Below the pieces are notes generated by a model. The model worked only from the letters and a program-made list of their open reading frames with translations, was not told the origin of the DNA and made no database searches. The translations under genes and the position numbers were made by a program. Shown here in pieces: positions 8,019 through 16,851 of a stretch of DNA of 64,000 nt (position 1 is the stretch's first letter; every line of letters begins with the position of its first letter). Origin of the DNA: Candidatus Devosia phytovorans (GTDB taxonomy: Bacteria; Pseudomonadota; Alphaproteobacteria; Rhizobiales; Devosiaceae); the NCBI GenBank assembly GCA_029202405.1, contig CP119312.1, positions 2,423,001-2,487,000 on the forward strand, in the 5' to 3' direction.

Positions 8019-9928
8019 GCGGTTTCAACCGGCTCGGCCTGATGGCCGGGCCGGAAGACGCGGGTGAATTCCTGCACGATGGCGCGCTCGGCCTCGGAGA
8101 GTTCGCGCTCTGCCGAAAAGATCAGCGACAGGGCGCTTGAGAGCTCGTCCTGACGGATCGGCACCATCTGCAGATTGCCGGCTTCGATATCCTGCCGCAC
8201 CGAGGATGCCGGCAGGATGGTGCAGAGCGGCGCCTTACGCACCATGGAGATCGCCAGGGCTAGCGAGCCCACTTCCACCACAGGCTTCAGCCTTAGCGAG
8301 CGCTGGTGGGCTGCGTCGGCGAAGCTCTGGTGGATAGAGAGGTGATGGCGACCCAGCACGAGCGGCAGTGCCACGACGTCCTCGAGCCGGAATTCCTTAC
8401 GGCCGCCCAGATTGACCAAGGGATGGGCGATGACGGCCAGCGGCTCCATCGGCCCCAGCCGGATACGGGCCACCTGCGTATTGACCACGCCGACAATGGC
8501 CAGATTGAGGTCGCCGGCGCGCACGCGTTCATGCAGCACGGTGTTGGAGCTTTCGACGACCTGAAGCTGCCAGTCGGGGTGGCGGGCATGGATGCGGGTG
8601 ACGACTTCGGCGATGCGCTCGGTCAGGGCGCTGTCGTGGCCCGAGCTGGGGAGCGTGCCGATGGTGACCCGGGCCTCGGAATGGGCGGCGATGTCATGCG
8701 CCTTGCGGATGATCCAGTCCTGCCGCTCCTCGATGCCATTGGTGAGGCCACGCACCATTTCGCCAAGTGGGGAGAGCGTTGCGCCCTCTTCGGTGCGGCG
8801 CAGCAGCGCGCCGCCCATCACATCCTCCATCTGCGAGATGTTCTTGGAGACCGAGGACTGCGCCGTATTGGCAACACGCGCCGCTGCAGAAATACTGCCG
8901 GTGTGGGCGGCGAGGTTAAAATAGTGGATCTGGCGGGTGGTGAGCCGTGGCGTGAAGGCAATCGTGCCTTCCTCGGCCAGCTGGCGCTGCAGGGCGGCCA
9001 GGAAGACATTGCCATAGTCGGCGGCGCTGCCCGAGAGCTGGCCATAGATGGAAGAGACGAAGCGCGGATTGAAGGGCACGACCTCGTGGCGCGCGAGGCC
9101 AAGGCGGATGGGCAGCAGGTTGGACGGCATCAGCAGGCGCAGATGGGGATGTTCGCGCAGGATATCGGCGAGCTGGGCCGGCTCCTCGTCGCGGAACTGC
9201 AGCTGGTGCGCAAAGCCACGGCCGTGGGCGAAAGCCAGCATGACATCGGTGATCTCGGGCCGCATGCGCAGCATGGTCAGCTGGTCGGTTTCCACCGTCT
9301 CGCCGACACGGCTGCCCGGGCTGCCAACGACAATCCAGGGATCGTCATAGAGCGGGATGGCCGCAGCTGGGGCCTTGGTGCGATTGGCATAGAAGAGCCG
9401 GATGTAGCCCTGCTGTTCCGGAAGGGGTTCGGAGGCCGACAGTCCGATGGGATCGCCGGCATCATTGCTGTCGAAGCCGGCAAAGCGCCATTCGACCATC
9501 AGTTCAGGATGGGAGACGATCAGGTCCTGACAGGTGCGTAACAGCGCGCGCGACACCCGGCCGATGGCGAAGTTGAGTTCAAGGTCGACAGTCAGCTTGA
9601 CCTGGCGGGCGCCCTGAAGCGGTCGGGCCTTGCGGGCGATTTCCTCAAGATAGAGCAGCTGCGTGCCGACGCGAAACAGCCAGAAGGCGGAGGGCAGCAG
9701 GTCGAGGCCGCCGGCGCGGCGCACGAAGAGCTTGAGGCCGAGCTTTTCCTCAAGACCATGCAAGGCCATGGACAGCGCAGGCGCGCTCTGGTCGAGGCGT
9801 TTGGCGGCGTCGGCGAGGCGGGGCGACTGGCAGGCCAGAACGAACTTTGACAGCAAAGAGAGTTCGAGGCCGGCCTTATCCATAAGAGGCAGCATAGGGC
9901 CGGCCATCATCGTGCTCAAGCCATGCAA
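7994..9928 (-). CDS. Tandem-fused double LysR-type transcriptional regulator
   Basis: 644 residues, about twice a normal LysR protein. Unit one has a helix-turn-helix at about 23-72 (LSLLSKFVLACQSPRLADAA then ALSMALHGLEEKLGLKLF) and an effector-like domain at about 105-320. Unit two has a textbook LysR helix-turn-helix at 329-388 (LTTRQIHYFNLAAHTGSISA) followed by an effector domain at about 410-620. The join is in frame with no stop or slippery site. Unit one's HTH is more divergent than unit two's. It is separated by 67 nt from the ammonia-lyase gene and probably controls the catabolic cluster. The exact start among several Met codons near the N-terminus is uncertain. Confidence 0.88.
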   Translation of the reverse strand: MHGLSTMMAGPMLPLMDKAGLELSLLSKFVLACQSPRLADAAKRLDQSAPALSMALHGLEEKLGLKLFVRRAGGLDLLPSAFWLFRVGTQLLYLEEIARKARPLQGARQVKLTVDLELNFAIGRVSRALLRTCQDLIVSHPELMVEWRFAGFDSNDAGDPIGLSASEPLPEQQGYIRLFYANRTKAPAAAIPLYDDPWIVVGSPGSRVGETVETDQLTMLRMRPEITDVMLAFAHGRGFAHQLQFRDEEPAQLADILREHPHLRLLMPSNLLPIRLGLARHEVVPFNPRFVSSIYGQLSGSAADYGNVFLAALQRQLAEEGTIAFTPRLTTRQIHYFNLAAHTGSISAAARVANTAQSSVSKNISQMEDVMGGALLRRTEEGATLSPLGEMVRGLTNGIEERQDWIIRKAHDIAAHSEARVTIGTLPSSGHDSALTERIAEVVTRIHARHPDWQLQVVESSNTVLHERVRAGDLNLAIVGVVNTQVARIRLGPMEPLAVIAHPLVNLGGRKEFRLEDVVALPLVLGRHHLSIHQSFADAAHQRSLRLKPVVEVGSLALAISMVRKAPLCTILPASSVRQDIEAGNLQMVPIRQDELSSALSLIFSAERELSEAERAIVQEFTRVFRPGHQAEPVETAQVAEKTI

Positions 9929-9995
9929 AGAGAGACGAGAAAATGACCCGCAACAGCGCTTGTCAGCACTGCCGCGGGTCCAGTCAGGAACTGAA

Positions 9996-11609
9996 TTAGT
10001 TCAGTGCGCCGACGGCGGTTTCAGCGGCGGCAAGAACCTTGCCGGCGTTGAGCATGGCGATCATGGGCAGGATCTGGTCCTGCATGTAGCCGTCCTGCTC
10101 CTGCAGCGGGACTGCATCGGCGATGGCGTCATAGAGTGCCTGGGTGCCCTTGCCGAGGGCATACTGGCCGAGCGCGTCGCGGGTGAGGAAGATGGCCTTG
10201 GTGGCGAGCAGAGCTTCCACGGCGACGATCTTGGGCAAGTTGGAGAGAACCTGCTGGGCCTTGCGCGCAGACCAGGCGGCCATCGAGACATGATCTTCCT
10301 GGCTGGACTTGGTCGGGATGGTATCGGCGACCGAGGGGAAGGCCAGGGTCTTGTTTTCCGAGGCGATGGCGGCAGCGGCAGTTGAGAGAATGCCATAGCC
10401 GTAGTTGAGGCCGATCGGCTTGCCGGCAAGGTTGGGCGGCAGGCCGTAGTTGAGCGTGGTATCGCAAAGCGCGAACAGGCGACGCTCGGAGATATTGCCG
10501 ATCTCGATCAGGGCGATGGCGAGAAAGTCCATGGCGAAAGCGATGGGCTCGCAGTGGAAATTGCCGCCCGAGAGGAATTCGAGCGCACCGGCCTCGTTCC
10601 AGAACACCAGCGGATTGTCGGTCGCGGCATTAAGCTCGCGGGTCATCAGCGTCTTGGCATGCTCGAGCTGGTCACGGCAGGACCCATGGACCTGCGGCAG
10701 GCAGCGGAAGGAATATTGGTCCTGGATGCGGGCATGGTGCACCGGATGCAGGATGTCGTCTTCGAGGCGCACGGCGCGGGCCGATTCCGAGGTGCGGCGC
10801 GAGCCGGTGATCATGCGGCGGATGTTTTCGGCGGCATTGATCTGGCCGGGCTGCTTGCGCACGGCATGGATGCGGGCGTCGAAAGCGGCCTGTTCGCCAC
10901 GGATGGCTTCGAGGCTGAGGGCGCCGATGGCATCGACGGTCTTCATCAGCTGCTCGGCATCCCAGATGGTCAACGAGCCCATGCCGGCGCAGAGGCTGTT
11001 GCCATTGATCAGCGCCAGGCAATCCTTGGCCTTGAGGTCGAACTTGGTGGGCGAAATGCCGGCCAGTTCGAGCGCCTTGGGCGCGGGCATGCGGGTGCCC
11101 TGGTAGATGGCTTCGGCCTTTTCATAGCCGATCAGCACCGACACCATATGGGCCAGCGGGGCCAGATCGCCCGAAGCGCCCACCGAACCCTGGATGGGGA
11201 CAATGGGGTGGACGCCGTTGTTGAGCATGGCGATCAGGCGATCGACGACCTCGATGCGCAGGCCCGAGACGCCAACGCAGAAGGCATTGATGCGGACGGC
11301 CATCATGGCGCGCACGATTTCCTCTGAAGCCGGTTCGCCCAGGCCCGAGCAGTGCGACAGCACGATGTTGAGCTGGAACTGCTCGTTGTCGGCCTGATTG
11401 ATCTTGTAGTCCTTGAGCTTGCCGACGCCGGTGTTGAAGCCATAGGTCGGCGGGGCGTTTTCGGTCAGCCAGTTTTCTTCGATATAGGCGCGCTTCTTGA
11501 CGATTTCGGCGCGGGCAGCAGGCGCCAGCTCGACCTTGACGCCTTCACGGGCGATGCGGACGACCTGTTCGATGGTGAGGCTGTCGCCGTCGAGAACAAT
11601 GGTGCTCAT
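9996..11609 (-). CDS. hutH: Histidine/aromatic amino acid ammonia-lyase (HutH family)
   Basis: 537-residue MIO-type lyase that removes ammonia from an aromatic amino acid, with histidine to urocanate the default assignment. The MIO-forming Ala-Ser-Gly is at 145-147 in GSVGASGDLAPLAHM. The catalytic Tyr is in PPTYGFNTGVGKL (Tyr 56), and VLSHCSG near 84-89 has the His found in histidine and tyrosine lyases rather than the Phe of phenylalanine lyases. QDQYSFRCLPQVHG and DNPLVF are also present. No hutU, hutI or hutG lies nearby; the neighbours are a carbamoylase, a cyclic amidohydrolase and UbiX/UbiD, so the natural substrate may be a histidine-like or other aromatic compound. Confidence 0.85.
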   Translation of the reverse strand: MSTIVLDGDSLTIEQVVRIAREGVKVELAPAARAEIVKKRAYIEENWLTENAPPTYGFNTGVGKLKDYKINQADNEQFQLNIVLSHCSGLGEPASEEIVRAMMAVRINAFCVGVSGLRIEVVDRLIAMLNNGVHPIVPIQGSVGASGDLAPLAHMVSVLIGYEKAEAIYQGTRMPAPKALELAGISPTKFDLKAKDCLALINGNSLCAGMGSLTIWDAEQLMKTVDAIGALSLEAIRGEQAAFDARIHAVRKQPGQINAAENIRRMITGSRRTSESARAVRLEDDILHPVHHARIQDQYSFRCLPQVHGSCRDQLEHAKTLMTRELNAATDNPLVFWNEAGALEFLSGGNFHCEPIAFAMDFLAIALIEIGNISERRLFALCDTTLNYGLPPNLAGKPIGLNYGYGILSTAAAAIASENKTLAFPSVADTIPTKSSQEDHVSMAAWSARKAQQVLSNLPKIVAVEALLATKAIFLTRDALGQYALGKGTQALYDAIADAVPLQEQDGYMQDQILPMIAMLNAGKVLAAAETAVGALN

Positions 11610-11646
11610 TTCTTCATTCCTTTGAGGGGCGCCGAGGGGGAGGCGC

Positions 11647-12930
11647 TTAAGCGGTAGGGGCCAGGGGCCGCTGATCGAGGGTGGAAAGGGTGAGGGTCAG
11701 CACATCGGCCGCGCGGGCGATGGCTTCATTATCGGTCCATTCTTCGGGGGCATGGCTGATGCCGCCTCTGGAAGGCACGAAAATCATGGCGGCGGGGGCG
11801 ATGCGGGCAACGAAAGCCGCATCGTGTCCGGCGCCGGATGCGAGGGGACGCGTGGCAAGGCCATGCGCGTCCGCCGCATCCCTGATGAGGGTCTGGAGGC
11901 GATCGTCGCAGGCGACCGCGAAGGTGCGGCTGAGGCGCTCGATGGCGGCGACCACGCAGCCCTCGGCTGTCGCGGCGTCTGCGGCCAGGGTCTCGATGAG
12001 GGCAAGGTAGTCGTCCATGGCCGCGTCGTTTTCGGCGCGGATATCGACGATGGCTTCCGCCGCCCCTGGCACGACATTGGCGCCATTGGGTTCGAGATGC
12101 ATGACGCCGATGGTGGCGGTGAAATGGCCGCGGCCCTTGTCGGCCTCGGCGCTGGCCGCATCGCGCAGGGCGATCAGGAGGCGCGATATGGCGATACCGG
12201 CGTCCTTGCGCATGGCCATGGGTACGGTGCCGGCGTGGCCAGCCTCGCCTTCGAGGCGCAGGCGGACACGGGCGATGCCGGCAATGCCGGAGACAACGCC
12301 AAGCGGAATGTCTTCGGCTTCGAGGACCGGGCCCTGCTCGATATGGATTTCGACAAAGGCTGCGACATCGCTACGGATGGTTTGCGCGATGGCCTCGGGC
12401 TTGCCGCCCATGCGGGTGATGGCAGTGTCGAGGCGCTCGCCATCAGGACCAGACATGGCGAAATGGGTGTCCGTCAAAGCCCCGACCATGCCGCGGCTGC
12501 CGATGCAGGAGAGACCCCATTCGCTGGGTTCTTCAGCAAGAAAGTCGACGAGCTCGATACTGTGTTCCGGCTGGTAACCGGCAAGACGAAGCGCGCGGAT
12601 GGCGGCAAGGCCACAGAGGATGCCGGCAATGCCATCGAAGCGTCCGCCGCTGGGGACGGTGTCGCTGTGCGAACCGGTCATCAGCACGGGGCGATCGGGA
12701 TTGGATCCGAACCAGGTGCCGGTGAGATTTCCCGAAGTGTCGATATGGGTTGCAAGGCCCTCTTCGGCAAAGCGCGCGGCAAGATAGTCCCGCCCCTTGA
12801 GAAACATGGGTGTAAAGGACCGGCGCGTCCACGGCTTGCCGGGTTCGGTCAGATCGGCCAGCGCGTCGAAGTCGCGCTGCAGCTGCTCGCGGTCGACCTT
12901 GAGTGGCGTATTGGTCAGGGCCATGTTCAT
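11647..12930 (-). CDS. M20-family N-carbamoyl-amino-acid hydrolase / allantoate amidohydrolase-like
   Basis: 427-residue zinc amidohydrolase expected to cleave an N-carbamoyl amino acid to amino acid, CO2 and ammonia. Metal and catalytic motifs are visible: TGSHSDTVPSGGRFDG near 81, FLAEEPSEWG near 128, EIHIEQGPVLE near 191, the dimerisation-domain GHAGTVPM near 228, and C-terminal SGAGHDA and SRGGISHAPEE with the last metal His. It overlaps the cyclic amidohydrolase gene upstream by 4 nt, so ring opening and carbamoyl removal are probably consecutive steps. The exact side chain of the substrate is unknown. Confidence 0.88.
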   Translation of the reverse strand: MNMALTNTPLKVDREQLQRDFDALADLTEPGKPWTRRSFTPMFLKGRDYLAARFAEEGLATHIDTSGNLTGTWFGSNPDRPVLMTGSHSDTVPSGGRFDGIAGILCGLAAIRALRLAGYQPEHSIELVDFLAEEPSEWGLSCIGSRGMVGALTDTHFAMSGPDGERLDTAITRMGGKPEAIAQTIRSDVAAFVEIHIEQGPVLEAEDIPLGVVSGIAGIARVRLRLEGEAGHAGTVPMAMRKDAGIAISRLLIALRDAASAEADKGRGHFTATIGVMHLEPNGANVVPGAAEAIVDIRAENDAAMDDYLALIETLAADAATAEGCVVAAIERLSRTFAVACDDRLQTLIRDAADAHGLATRPLASGAGHDAAFVARIAPAAMIFVPSRGGISHAPEEWTDNEAIARAADVLTLTLSTLDQRPLAPTA

Positions 12931-14306
12931 GCGGCGGCGCTCACGGCCTGTGGCCGGCTGGGCTTGACGAAGCGACCATTGCCGGGCTGGGCCAGGACAT
13001 TGCTGCCATCGAAAACCATTTCGCCGCGCAGGAAGGTGGCCACTGGCGCGTGGCGGATCAGGCGGCCTTCATAGGGGCTCCAGCTCACGACATTGTGGCC
13101 GCTGGCGGCGGGATCGTAATAGCGCGGGCGCTCGGCAAAGACGGCGAAGTCGGCATCGAGGCCAAGGCCAAAGCCGCCCTTCTGGTCGGCGATGCGGAAG
13201 AGGCGCGCCGGATTGGAGGCGAGGAGCTTGGCGGCATGGGTCAGCGGCAAGCCACGATCGGTCAGGCCGTCGAGCAGGAGGCTCGGGAGCACTTCGAGAC
13301 TGGGCATGCCGGAAGCGTTTTCGAGCATGACCGGCGAGGACTTGCGCTCGAGGCCCCAAGAGACGTGATCAGTCGAGACGATGGTGATGTGGCCGGCGGC
13401 CAGGTGCTGCCAGAGTTTTTCGCGCTCGGCAGCCGAGCGGATCGGCGGATTGCACTTGGCGCGACCCAGCATGCGCGACACGTCTTCCTCTTCAGAGCAG
13501 ACGAGATAGTGGATGCAGGCTTCGATGGTCGCGTCGACACCCTGGGCGCGATAGGCCTGGGCGATGTCATAGCCGCGACCGACCGAGCAATGCACGATAT
13601 GGGCGGAGGCGCCGGTGGCTTGAGCGATTTCGTAGACTTCGGCAATGGCCAGGGTCTCGGCGATCGGCGGGCGGCTTTCGCCATGGGTGCGATAGTCGGT
13701 GCGGCCGGTGGCCTTGATGGCCTTGCTCCAGACCTGGACGCATTCGTCATTCTCGTTGTGCACGCCGGCAATGAGGCCAGTCTTGGCCACTTCGGTGAAG
13801 GCGGCATGCAGCAGCGGCGTGGGAATGCGCGGAAAGCGGGTGGAGTCGGTATTGAAGGTCGAGAACTTGAACGAGGCGGCGCCGGCCTCGGCCATTTCGG
13901 CGATATGGGCGGGACCATGGGCTGGATTGATCGTGCCATAGAGCGCGAAATCGACGCGGGCCAGTTCGCCGGCACTGCGGGCCTTTTCGCGGATCATGTC
14001 GCCGGTCGAGATCAGCAGACCCGCATCATAGGGCATGTCGACGATGGTGGTGACACCACCGGCTGCAGCCGAGCGGGTCGACCAGTCGAAATCTTCCTGG
14101 TCCTTCTGCGAGCGCGAATGGACCTGGCCGTCGATGACGCCGGGCAGCACGATGGCGTCGCCGAAATCATGCACGTCCCTCGCAGCGGGCGCGTCGCCGC
14201 TGCCCAGGTGAGCGATCTTGCCATCGCGCACGGCTGCATAGCCGCGCTCGACAATGCCATCCTCGCCGACAAACCGGCCGCGAATTACCGTATCGAAATC
14301 AGTCAT
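12927..14306 (-). CDS. Cyclic amidohydrolase (dihydroorotase/hydantoinase/allantoinase superfamily)
   Basis: 459 residues. It opens a cyclic amide or ureide ring, to judge from family and from the adjoining carbamoylase. The superfamily metal motif after PGVID, normally His-x-His, reads GQVHSR here, with Gln in place of the first His. The bridging Lys is in AASFKFST, later His ligands are in GVHNEND and IVHCSVG, and the Asp is in IVSTDHVSWG. The altered first ligand may define a subfamily or a changed metal site. First of the two overlapping hydrolase genes; 16 nt downstream of the TIGR02444-like gene. Confidence 0.85.
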   Translation of the reverse strand: MTDFDTVIRGRFVGEDGIVERGYAAVRDGKIAHLGSGDAPAARDVHDFGDAIVLPGVIDGQVHSRSQKDQEDFDWSTRSAAAGGVTTIVDMPYDAGLLISTGDMIREKARSAGELARVDFALYGTINPAHGPAHIAEMAEAGAASFKFSTFNTDSTRFPRIPTPLLHAAFTEVAKTGLIAGVHNENDECVQVWSKAIKATGRTDYRTHGESRPPIAETLAIAEVYEIAQATGASAHIVHCSVGRGYDIAQAYRAQGVDATIEACIHYLVCSEEEDVSRMLGRAKCNPPIRSAAEREKLWQHLAAGHITIVSTDHVSWGLERKSSPVMLENASGMPSLEVLPSLLLDGLTDRGLPLTHAAKLLASNPARLFRIADQKGGFGLGLDADFAVFAERPRYYDPAASGHNVVSWSPYEGRLIRHAPVATFLRGEMVFDGSNVLAQPGNGRFVKPSRPQAVSAAA

Positions 14307-14322
14307 GATCCTGGGCTTTCAA

Positions 14323-14823
14323 TCAGTCCAGCGCCATGGAGCGCAGGACCTGCGCGTCATAGGCCTGGTGGAAGGTCTTGATGAAGTCAGTGGCGGCAAG
14401 TGCCGGGGCACCACGGATGGCCAAATAGGTCAGCGCCGTGCTCTCCGCGTCGTCGCGGGCAGGCGGGAAGGTTTCGGCCAGGCGGAGCACCTGCAGGCGT
14501 TCGGCTTCGAGCTCAAGACGCTTGATGTCGTCGCGCAGGCCCAGTTCGGCGGGGTCGGTGAACTTGCCCTTCATCTCACGGCGGGCGAAGCGCAGCGGCA
14601 GGATGGCGGCGCCGCGCCAGGCGTCGCAATCCTCGATCAGCTTGGTCAGCGCCTCGCGTCCGATCAGGTGCCCTGCCCTGTCGGCAAGGCAGAGGACCAG
14701 CAGCAGGGGCACGTCCAAGTCATAGCCTTCCTGGACGGAGAGGCAGGCGCGCGCCAGATCGCCGTCGCGATAGGCGGCGCACATATCCGGCCAGAGCCGC
14801 TTGAGAAAACCGGTGCTCGTCAT
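14323..14823 (-). CDS. TIGR02444/DUF2390-like protein
   Basis: 166 residues starting at the ATG at 14823, immediately after the stop of the ABC ATPase gene (one-base gap). The pattern matches the small TIGR02444 family: an N-terminal helix, then YDLDVPLLLVLCLADRAG, a Trp-containing helix (DAWRGAAILPLRFARREMK) and a helical C-terminus. There is no signal peptide and no catalytic motif. Its position between the importer and the two amidohydrolases suggests a role with them, but I cannot name a function. Confidence 0.75.
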   Translation of the reverse strand: MTSTGFLKRLWPDMCAAYRDGDLARACLSVQEGYDLDVPLLLVLCLADRAGHLIGREALTKLIEDCDAWRGAAILPLRFARREMKGKFTDPAELGLRDDIKRLELEAERLQVLRLAETFPPARDDAESTALTYLAIRGAPALAATDFIKTFHQAYDAQVLRSMALD

Positions 14824-14824
14824 G

Positions 14825-15832
14825 TTACGCCGCCATTCCGGGGGCCGGTTCATCATGGGGATGATGGCAGGCCACCGCCTGGCCGTTCGGCGCTTCGGTG
14901 AGGACAGGGACGTTTTCGACGCAGATGTCGCTGGCGCGCGGGCAGCGGGTGCGGAAGGCACAGCCGCTTTGCGGGCGATTGCGCGAGGGCATGATGGTGC
15001 GCTTGCCGTCGGGCATGATCTTGCGCGAGGCATCGACCACGGGGACCGCTTCGAGCAGGGTACGGGTATAGGGGTGGGCGGGACGATCATAGATCTGCGG
15101 CCCGGTGCCCAGTTCGACGATGCGGCCCATATAGAGCACGGCGACGCGATCGCTGACATTCTTCACCACGGCGAGATCGTGCGAGATGAAGATCAGCGCC
15201 AGCTTGCGGTTCTCGCGGATGTCCTGCAGCAGGTTGATGACCTGGGCCTGGACCGAGACGTCGAGCGAGGCGACGGGCTCATCGCAAACGATGAGTTCGG
15301 GCTCGACGGCGAGCGAACGGGCGATGGCGATGCGCTGGCACTGGCCGCCGGAAAACTGGTGCGGCTTGCGACCGGCGACGGTTTCGAGGTCGAAGCCAAC
15401 GGCGTTGAGCGCATCCTTGACGCGTTCGGCGCGCTCGCCTTTGCGCTTGCCCTGGATGACAAGACCTTCGGCGACGATATCTTCCACGTTGCGGCGCGGA
15501 TTGAACGAAGACAGCGGATCCTGAAAGATCATCTGCAGCTTCTCGCGCATCAGGCGCATATCGGTGCTGGAGAGGCTGTTGAGATAGGTCTTTTTGTAGC
15601 GCACGTCGCCGCCGGACGTGGTGTTGGCACCGGGCAGCAGGCGGAGGATGGCGCGACCGATCGTGGTCTTGCCGCTGCCGCTCTCGCCGACGAGCCCCAG
15701 GGTTTCACCAGCGGCGACGGAGAAGGACACGTCGTCGACAGCCTTCATCTGCTTGCCTGAGCGAGTGAAGCTGACGGAGAGGTTGCGGACTTCGAGGATG
15801 GTGTCTTCGGCGGGCACGAGATCACTGGACAT
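14825..15832 (-). CDS. Oligopeptide/dipeptide-type ABC transporter ATP-binding protein (OppF/DppF type)
   Basis: 335-residue ATPase energising uptake through the two permeases encoded upstream. Walker A GESGSGKTT is near residue 49, the Q-loop in MIFQDPLSSFNPR near 100, the signature FSGGQCQR near 152, Walker B with CDEPVASLD near 173, and the C-terminal cysteine-rich GCAFRTRCPRA segment typical of OppF/DppF near 292. The start at 15832 overlaps the preceding ATPase gene by 11 nt. It is the last of five transport genes on this strand; the binding protein gene lies further upstream. Confidence 0.93.
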   Translation of the reverse strand: MSSDLVPAEDTILEVRNLSVSFTRSGKQMKAVDDVSFSVAAGETLGLVGESGSGKTTIGRAILRLLPGANTTSGGDVRYKKTYLNSLSSTDMRLMREKLQMIFQDPLSSFNPRRNVEDIVAEGLVIQGKRKGERAERVKDALNAVGFDLETVAGRKPHQFSGGQCQRIAIARSLAVEPELIVCDEPVASLDVSVQAQVINLLQDIRENRKLALIFISHDLAVVKNVSDRVAVLYMGRIVELGTGPQIYDRPAHPYTRTLLEAVPVVDASRKIMPDGKRTIMPSRNRPQSGCAFRTRCPRASDICVENVPVLTEAPNGQAVACHHPHDEPAPGMAA

Positions 15833-16850
15833 GGGCGGTCTCCGCAGAGGCAGGGCGGGCAACTTCGGGGAGCGGGTTGTGGCAGGCGAAGCGATGCGAT
15901 GCATCAACGCCGGTTGACATGGCTGGCATCACGTCGTGGCAGACCTGCGTGGCGGACGGGCAGCGCGGCGAGAAGGGGCAGCCGACCGGGCGATTGGCCA
16001 GGTTGGGCGGCTGGCCGGGAATAGTGCGCAAGCGGGAATGGGCCGGCTGATCCATATGCGGCATGGCCGAGAGCAGAGCTTCGGTGTAGCGATGACGCGG
16101 GTTGCGGAAGACTTCGCGCGTGGGGCCGTATTCGACGACATTGCCGCCGTAGAGCACGAGGATTTCGTCGGTGCGGCCGGCAACCACGCCCAGGTTATGC
16201 GACACGAGGATCATCGACATCTGCCGCTCGGCCTGGATGGTCTGCAGCAGGTCCAGAACTTCCTTCTGCACGGTCACGTCGAGGGCCGTGGTGGCCTCGT
16301 CGGCGATCAGCAGATCCGGCTGGCAGATCAGGGCTGCGGCGATCATGATGCGCTGCTTCATGCCGCCGGAGAACTGGTGCGGATAATAGTCGTAGCAATC
16401 CTCGGGGTCGGGCATGCCGACGAAGGACAGCAGTTCGATCGCCCGGGTGCGCGCCTCGGTCTTGGAAAGGCCAAGATGGATGCAACCGGCCTCCTCGATC
16501 TGGCGACCGATCTGGACGAAGGGATTGAGCGAGGTCATCGGGTTCTGGAAGACGATGCCGACCTTGCGGCCAACCAGCTTGGCACGCTTCTTTGGCGAAA
16601 GCGTCGAGAGGTCATCGCCATCGAGGGTGATCTTGCCCGACATGCGCATGCCGCGCGGAGCGATGCCCATGATGGCCTTGATCAGCATGGACTTGCCGGC
16701 GCCCGATTCCCCGACGATGCCGAGGGCACGGTGGGTATCGAGGCTGAAGTTGATCTCCTGCAGGATCTGTAGCGGGCCCTTGCTGGAGTCGAGCTCGCAG
16801 GTCATGGCCTCGCAGGAGAGGACCGGGCGGGATGTGGTGGTCATGTCCAT
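15822..16850 (-). CDS. Oligopeptide/dipeptide-type ABC transporter ATP-binding protein (OppD/DppD type)
   Basis: 342 residues from the ATG at 16850, which has GGAGAG upstream and sits 1 nt after the permease stop. Walker A GESGAGKSM near residue 45 ends in Ser-Met instead of Ser-Thr, a mild variant. The Q-loop VFQNPMTSLNPF, signature FSGGMKQR, Walker B with ADEATTALD and the C-terminal GCPFSPRCPSATQ oligopeptide-transporter extension are all present. It pairs with the OppF-type ATPase that overlaps it. Confidence 0.93.
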   Translation of the reverse strand: MDMTTTSRPVLSCEAMTCELDSSKGPLQILQEINFSLDTHRALGIVGESGAGKSMLIKAIMGIAPRGMRMSGKITLDGDDLSTLSPKKRAKLVGRKVGIVFQNPMTSLNPFVQIGRQIEEAGCIHLGLSKTEARTRAIELLSFVGMPDPEDCYDYYPHQFSGGMKQRIMIAAALICQPDLLIADEATTALDVTVQKEVLDLLQTIQAERQMSMILVSHNLGVVAGRTDEILVLYGGNVVEYGPTREVFRNPRHRYTEALLSAMPHMDQPAHSRLRTIPGQPPNLANRPVGCPFSPRCPSATQVCHDVMPAMSTGVDASHRFACHNPLPEVARPASAETAHVQ

Positions 16851-16851
16851 C

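Noticed and set aside
12903..14381. 492-residue open frame opposite the cyclic amidohydrolase
   Set aside because: Gly/Ala-rich antisense shadow of a gene with clear metal motifs.
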